Source of the DNA: Poecilobothrus nobilitatus
Lineage: Eukaryota > Arthropoda > Insecta > Diptera > Dolichopodidae
Direction: 5' to 3'
Assembly (NCBI GenBank): GCA_947095535.1
Contig: OX352774.1
Location: 209,052,965-209,116,964, forward strand
Length of the DNA: 64,000 bases
A program made the translations under genes and the position numbers. Numbering within the stretch: the stretch's first letter is position 1; every line of letters begins with the position of its first letter. The notes beneath the pieces were generated by a model, which had not been told where the DNA came from, made no database searches, and saw only the letters and a program-made list of their open reading frames with translations. Shown here one piece after another: positions 58,501 to 64,000 of this stretch.

Positions 58501-58571
58501 CTATATTAATGTAGTCACATTATCAAATCCTAAATCGGTTAATGCACACAATAAATCATTTTGAAAACACC
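58501..58571 (-). CDS. Candidate terminal exon of an unrecognised gene
   Basis: On the minus strand a clear acceptor ATTTTACAG (58572-58580) leads into two bases and 22 codons ending TAG: CFQNDLLCALTDLGFDNVTT then LI. The upstream pyrimidine-rich tract (58590-58830 on the minus strand) suits an intron 3' end. Codons are varied (GCA, ACC, GGA, GTG). The ALTDLGFDNV stretch has a UBA-like feel, but it is too short to claim a domain. Phase 1 is required of the missing upstream exon, which should lie above 58600 on the minus strand or outside the window. Confidence 0.4.
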
Positions 58572-58580
58572 CTGTAAAAT

Positions 58581-60457
58581 TTATTTATTTATTTATTTTT
58601 TGATTTTATTCTCTGTTCAATTAATTGGTGTTTTGTTTTTTTTTTTTTCAATTCTTTTTAAAAAGGACGATTTCGATATTAATAATAATATATGCGTCAA
58701 TAACACAAAGTAGAAATTTAATCAATAAAAAATGAAAATGGAAAATAATAGAAAGAGAAAGAAAAAAAAAATCAGGAGGGAAAATAAAATTAAAGAAAAA
58801 AAAAAAAACGGAGAAAGAGAAAATTGTAACTGCGTGTCAGACAAACTGGTGTACTTTAAAGATAATAAAATGTTTTGCTTTTTTTTCTTTTTATTTCGAA
58901 CTCATACCATACTATACATACCATATCATATCGGTTACCCGACAATTTAAAGGCATTTTATTCTATAAAAAAAAATTCCATCATACTCCTTATATACACC
59001 TTATTTTAAATAAATGTTATGTAGTGGAAAATAAAACAAAAAAAAAAAAAAAAAATAAAAATTTGTAAAATACAAAAAAAAAAAAAAAAAATTAAAGAAT
59101 TCCACCCATTAAACTGAGTAAGTATAGCTATAACTGACAGGCAATCAGAGATATGATAAATATATATATACATCTTTATATATGTATATTCATCATCAGT
59201 ATTCCATCTTTTTAGTTTTTGATAATTTATTTTTGGTTTTTCTTTTGCATAAAATAAATAAGAGTACTACAGAACCATCACTATCACATTCATCTCATTT
59301 CAACCATCACTGCTATCATTATTAGTGTAATAGATAGGGGTGTAAAAAAAAACAACACAAAAAACAAATAAACACAAAAAAAAAATAACACAGACGTGTT
59401 AATGTAATATCATTAATTTTCAAAAGGTTTTGATTTTCACCTAAAACAAAAAAAAAAAAACAAAAAATATTTCATGTAATAAAAACCAAAAACTCCAAAG
59501 GATAACCAACTACAACATAACCAAAAAAGTATATGGAAATTAAAGAATATTATTCAAAAGAAAGATTTACTATATAGAGATTATTGTTGAAGAATAATAA
59601 TAAAACGTTAAGCTACTCGGGCATTAATAAATTTTTTAATATTGAGAAATTATTACAAAAAAAAAAAAAAAAAAATAAAAAAAAAAAGAAACAAGGAACA
59701 ATAAGAAGGAGTCTGTAATAATTGTAAGTATGTATATATACAAAATGATATTTTATTGCCTTGAATACTAATGAAGAAAAACATCATAAAATTCGAAAAG
59801 AAAATATATGTATGTATATATGTATATGAAAATGTAATTTTTCTGAAAATTTTACACTTTAATAAACTTTAATAAAGTTGAAGATTCTGTGTTTCTTTTA
59901 TTTATTCTTTTTTTTTTGGCAGAAATTTGAAATTGTATTTAAAAAAAAAAAAAAAAAAACAGAAGGGTAAAAGAATTTCTCTTCAATTAAAGATTAACAA
60001 GAATTTATGTTTTAGGTTTTATTTTTAATTAAAATTATAATTTTTTTTTTTTTGTTTTCTGTCTGTTGTTGTAAAAATCAAAAGTTTATTAATGCTAATT
60101 GAGTTTGTTAAACATATTTTATTTTTATTTTTAATTAATATATGATCCATAAAGAAAACATTTTAAAAGAAAAGAAAAGAAAATAAGGAATAATTTCTTA
60201 AAATATTGATACATATGTATATGTACATATATACAAAAGAAACAGTTCTGTATGAAATAATTTAGAATAATTGAAGTGGAACTTAATATGACTAGGAGGC
60301 TAAATTTTATGTATTAAAAATATAAGGTATTAATTTTAATTTTAGAAATGGCAATATCTTATATTATTACGACAGATCTTTGTTGAAAAATTTTGAAATT
60401 TTAAAATTAAAATAAAATTTATACTTTAATTTTTAATCATTCATTTGTAATTTAACT
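58581..60457. other. AT-rich non-coding stretch
   Basis: Poly-A runs (59041-59055, 59662-59680, 59940-59960). The plus ORF 58732-58950 is Lys/Arg/Glu low complexity opposite the pyrimidine tract. At 59100-59150 CTGTCAG on minus and CTGAGTAAGT on plus are splice-like, without a supported exon. Confidence 0.4.
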
Positions 60458-60461
60458 TTAA

Positions 60462-61111
60462 CCCTCAGGTACACGTGTACAGGTATTTTTGATCCAAATC
60501 TATTTTAAAAACCAAATAACTTTTTTTTCTGAAACATAATGCACTTCATTTTCTCAATAGTTGAGTTTTAATAACTGTCATAACTGTTAATAAACAATAA
60601 CTGTCATTTTCTCGTTGATTTTTTGAAAATTTTATTCATATTTGAAATGTGAAAAACTGTTTGAATCAGTTAATTTTCAATTTACTAAATCTTTGCTTTT
60701 ATTTTGAATTTTTTATTCTAGACACTATAGTAAAATACTTTGTTGTTAAAGATTGTTATTGTTTATCGTCAAACTCTACGTATAGGATTGTAAGGTTTTA
60801 TGAATTTTGGTGCAGATTTACAACACCTGGAACAAAAAGTATAAAAAAAAATGCAAAATATAAGTGTAAAATAATTTATATAGGTTTGTTTTTATTTTGA
60901 ACACTTTATTTTAAATTTTTTCTTTTTGTTAAATAAATTTACATATTATAAATAAATGTTTTATTATTTGTAAAAAAAAAAAACTTATATTATCTGAAAA
61001 AAAAATATTATTCAGATGTTATATTATATTATTAACGCATATTTATGTATTTTTAAGTTTGGGAACCAGCGTGAATACTTATGAAAAATTATTGCACGTG
61101 TAAATGTAGGG
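60462..61111. mobile_element. PiggyBac-type non-autonomous element, 650 bp
   Basis: TTAA flanks both ends (60458-60461, 61112-61115). The left end is CCCTCAGGTACACGTGTACA; the right end, on the other strand, is CCCTACATTTACACGTGCAA, so CCCT and TACACGTG match at the same spacing. TTAA duplication plus CCCT ends is diagnostic of the piggyBac superfamily. The ORF 60649-60900 inside (NSTYRIVRFYEFWCRFTTPG) has no transposase motif that I recognise. Confidence 0.8.
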
Positions 61112-61395
61112 TTAAATAAAAAAGAACATAAAAATTTTACCTTTAATTAATTATTTTACAAAAATCATTTAACTTATAGTTTTATGTTACAAATTACAAT
61201 ACAAAATTTTAACAATATAAACAGGTTAATTATAAAATAATTTTGACAGTTCGAAATTAAAAAGCTATTAGTGCTATACACTATAAATTAAGGTTAGAAT
61301 TGGGGAAGGGATTTCTCGTGTAAGTTTTCTATAATATTACAATTATATTTCAGAATATTAATTTTGAATTTATTCTTAGTCTTATACGTTTCCTT

Positions 61396-62025
61396 ACTAT
61401 GTTCATACTATGGGTTTTCAAAAAGAAGTAAATAGGTTTTGAAAAATGGTGTTTATACTACACAACTAGTTTAAGTTTTGACAGCTATCAAAATCAAAAA
61501 TGGATACTAGAAAAAAGTTATTAAGTTGATATGCCAATTATGATTATTGAAAAAAAAAAAAACTTTTGTTTTCTTTTTGCTTGGTAAAATATATGTAAGT
61601 CTTTACTTTTATATCTTTTTTTTTTTTTGATTTTAATATTTTATTTTTCTAGTTATTAAAATGTAAAAAATACAGTTTTTTTTTTAGAAACAAAATAAAC
61701 ATTGGTTTGTAAAAACAAAAATAAAATTTGGTAATTAAATATTTTGTATTGATCATAAAAAAATGGAAAATAAAAAATTTTTTTCCCGTCCATTTTTACA
61801 CTTATATTTTATAGTTTAACAATGCATTTAAAGGGTTATGAAAAATACAGAAAACATCGATTCATTAAAAACAAAAATCGATTATGTCAAAAATTTGAAT
61901 ATACAACCTTGAAGAACTAGTTTAAAAATGACAGATTTTTTCATAGAATATTTTCTTGTTAAACAGGAATTAAACTAGTTTATCGAGTTAAACATGTTTA
62001 ACTGTGTAGTATGTATGAGCATAGT
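61396..62025. mobile_element. TIR element, 630 bp
   Basis: ACTATGTTCATAC at the left end is matched on the other strand by ACTATGCTCATAC at the right end. Further in, both sides carry TACTACACA and AACTAGTTTAA. No clear target-site duplication; class not assigned. Confidence 0.55.
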
Positions 62026-62679
62026 ATTATATATTAAAGAGGCTTTTGAATTAATTAAATAATTTTTTTTATTTATATTTTTTTATATAATTTTTTTTTA
62101 TTTATATTTATTTTGAAAATATAATATTATATTCAATTTGAATTCCAATGGTCAGCAGTTAATTTTAATATCAATTATTTTCAAGAAATAAAATTTTTTA
62201 TAGTAAAATATATTTGAATATTTTTTCCTTTTTTAAGAATCGATAGACCATCTACGAGTATATATTAAATATTATTAAATTATATTTATTTTCACATTAA
62301 GTTATATAATATTTGAAAGAAAAGGCCAAATATAATATTAAAAAATATATTTTTATAAATGTTTTTCCAATTTCCCTTCTGTGCGACCAGTTTAAGATAT
62401 ATATGAAGTCACAATTCTTATGTTTTTATTATATTTTTAAAATTTAAGTATATGAATTTATTTTTAACATTTTAAGGATTACACGTTTTTACTTCACTTT
62501 TTTAAAGTATATATAAATATATTGGAAAGACATACATACGTGTAAAAATAAGTATCTCAAACATTTTTTTTGGAAAACTTGCGTTGTTCATATTTTTATT
62601 TTGTTTTCTAAGAAAGGTATAGGAATCTTTAAAATAGATTAAGAAAACTATACGGCATAACTCTTTGTAGAATGAGATT

Positions 62680-62815
62680 TAAACTAACTAAACGCACCTA
62701 CTCTTGTAGTCAATATAATGGAATTATCCCCTATAATTCCTTATGTACTATAATGGATAGGAGGAAGGGGTAAGGATGGTATTTGACGAATGTTTGAAAT
62801 TTTTTTTTCTTTTTT
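62680..62815. repeat. Dispersed repeat family D, copy 2
   Basis: AACTAACTAAACGCACCTAC, GTCAATATAATGGAA, AATGGATAGGAGGAAGGGGT and AAGGATGG parallel the blocks at 14305-14420. Confidence 0.6.
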
Positions 62816-63102
62816 AAATTATAAAGTAAGGGTTAAATGGGTATTGTAAGAAAAAATATCGACTTTTTCTTGAATTTAGTACCTAGGTCTTTGGAGACAC
62901 AAAATGATGTGTTATAATAAGGCGGTATGATAAAAGTCGCCAAAAGTTCCTTGGGGACGAATGACTTCATAAACTGAAATATTTATAATTCAGTATTAAA
63001 ACAATCAATTATTTCCAAAATTTATTAAAGTATAATTATTGATTTCAATATTTTTTTGATAAGATTTTACAGATGGATCAGGATATTTCTCTTTACTCAG
63101 AA

Positions 63103-63385
63103 TGAAATAAGATTTTAGAGTTGGATATAAAATCAGGGTATTCGTTTTATCCAGAATAAATAAATAAATACTCTAGGAAAAAAAAGGCAACCTTAATTTT
63201 GTAACCCACTTTAAAATCCATCCTAATATAAAATCTCACACAGATGAAACAAGAAGGGATTTTAGAGTTAGATGCGAAATCAGAGTATATTCCAGATCAA
63301 ACATAAATACTGTGAAAAAAGGAGCAACCTTGATTTTCTAACCACAATTAAAATTCCTCCTAAGTTCTAATATAGAATATCACAT
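63103..63385 (+). repeat. About 138-bp tandem duplication of the GATTTTAGAGTT-type repeat
   Basis: Two units (about 63103-63240 and 63241-63385) share GATTTTAGAGTT, AAATCAG, GTAT, GGCAACCTT/GAGCAACCTTGATTTT, TAACCAC and AATATCACA-like blocks. Diverged by perhaps a fifth. Related short copies are at 1861 and 6358. Confidence 0.65.
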
Positions 63386-64000
63386 GGACTAATATATAAA
63401 GACATAATTTTATAGGAAATTATGTCTTGTTTTAGAGAACTTTTGTCAAAGTCATCAAATTTATAGTTATAGTCCCCCATAGACTTTTCACTTATTTTTT
63501 GAGTCATAAGTCCCCGGGAGTCAAATTAAAGAAAGAAAGAAAAAAACAAAACTATATACATATTTCGATTTCCGTCTTTTGTAGGTGATACAAACGTTGT
63601 TTTTCTTTTTATGATTGATCTTTTTATGATTATACAGGATTATATATTATAAAAATAATGAAAATTATGTTTTTATACCGTTTTATGTATAGTACATTAT
63701 TATACATTTCCTAACAGTAACTAACTCTCTTTTTAAAAAAAAAAATCTTTTGACTTCATCGTCTTTCAATGTTAAACAAATGATTTTTTTTTGTTCTTTA
63801 AATAAAATATTTAACACCTTCATATACATTAAATAAGTAAATTATTTGATTGAAATTCATTTGAAATATTACGAAACATAATTTTGAATTTTCTAAATAA
63901 ACAAAATTATTAACAAACTAATAAAGAAAATATTAATTAACAAATACAGCATAATTACGTAATCTAACAAAACAATAAAAATATAAAATTAATAGAAGTT
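63386..64000. other. AT-rich non-coding stretch
   Basis: TGACTTTGACAAAAGTTC (inverse near 63430-63460) resembles AAAGTCGCCAAAAGTTCC at 62935, a possible pair of element ends around the tandem repeat. Nothing else supported. Confidence 0.3.

Noticed and set aside
1..64000. CRISPR arrays, rRNA genes, bacterial operons, Shine-Dalgarno sites
   Set aside because: No spaced identical repeats, no rRNA-like conserved blocks, and the splicing pattern is eukaryotic.

Overview
The window reads as intron-rich, very AT-rich nuclear DNA of an insect, most likely a fly (Diptera). The reasons are pervasive poly-A/poly-T tracts and TATG/CATA microsatellites, GT-AG introns in the one clear gene, no bacterial-style gene packing, and a dispersed repeat (about 5130-5640) with the GGACGGACGGAC ... 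GACTCAGAATTCAATCCTGAGC block that I know from many fly genomes. Almost all long open frames are chance AT-rich frames or lie inside repeats.

The one gene I can read with confidence is on the minus strand at 33577-37756. It is a 236-residue tetraspanin (CD63-like type) in four coding exons joined by three phase-0 introns. The last intron (33643-36702) holds two mobile-element copies. A few other short minus-strand segments look like exons of unrecognised genes. These are candidate terminal exons at 58501-58571, 42358-42454 and 30716-30780, a 103-codon open frame at 6817-7128, a possible first coding exon at 17444-17456, and an ORF at 15033-15260. All are tentative.

Most of the recognisable structure is transposon debris. 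There is a degenerate P-element/THAP9-like transposase with matching terminal inverted repeats (TIRs) at 18106-19972, and an element with a 9-bp target-site duplication (TSD) at 1496-2040. Two elements of piggyBac type with TTAA duplications lie at 60462-61111 and 56558-56942, a Harbinger-type MITE with TTA duplications at 33813-34401, and a pogo/Tigger-type remnant ending at 56014. A 331-bp near-perfect foldback lies at 39160-39490. Further TIR elements are at 10063-11212, 21799-23116, 24932-25471, 31385-31538 plus its inverted partner at 31898-32056, 46092-46210 and 61396-62025. Two tRNA-derived SINE families are present: one with copies at 9168, 31711, 48126 and 53883, and one with an (AAT)n tail at 14799-15026. 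Several dispersed repeats of unknown class recur (35357-36623, 43813-44260 and 4595-4797; 14270-14440 and 62680-62810).

No rRNA gene, intact tRNA gene, CRISPR array, operon, or undescribed multi-gene system was seen. The interest of the window lies in the density and variety of small non-autonomous elements around a single small membrane-protein gene. All class assignments of transposons rest on TIR and TSD patterns read by eye and remembered family rules, not on database searches.
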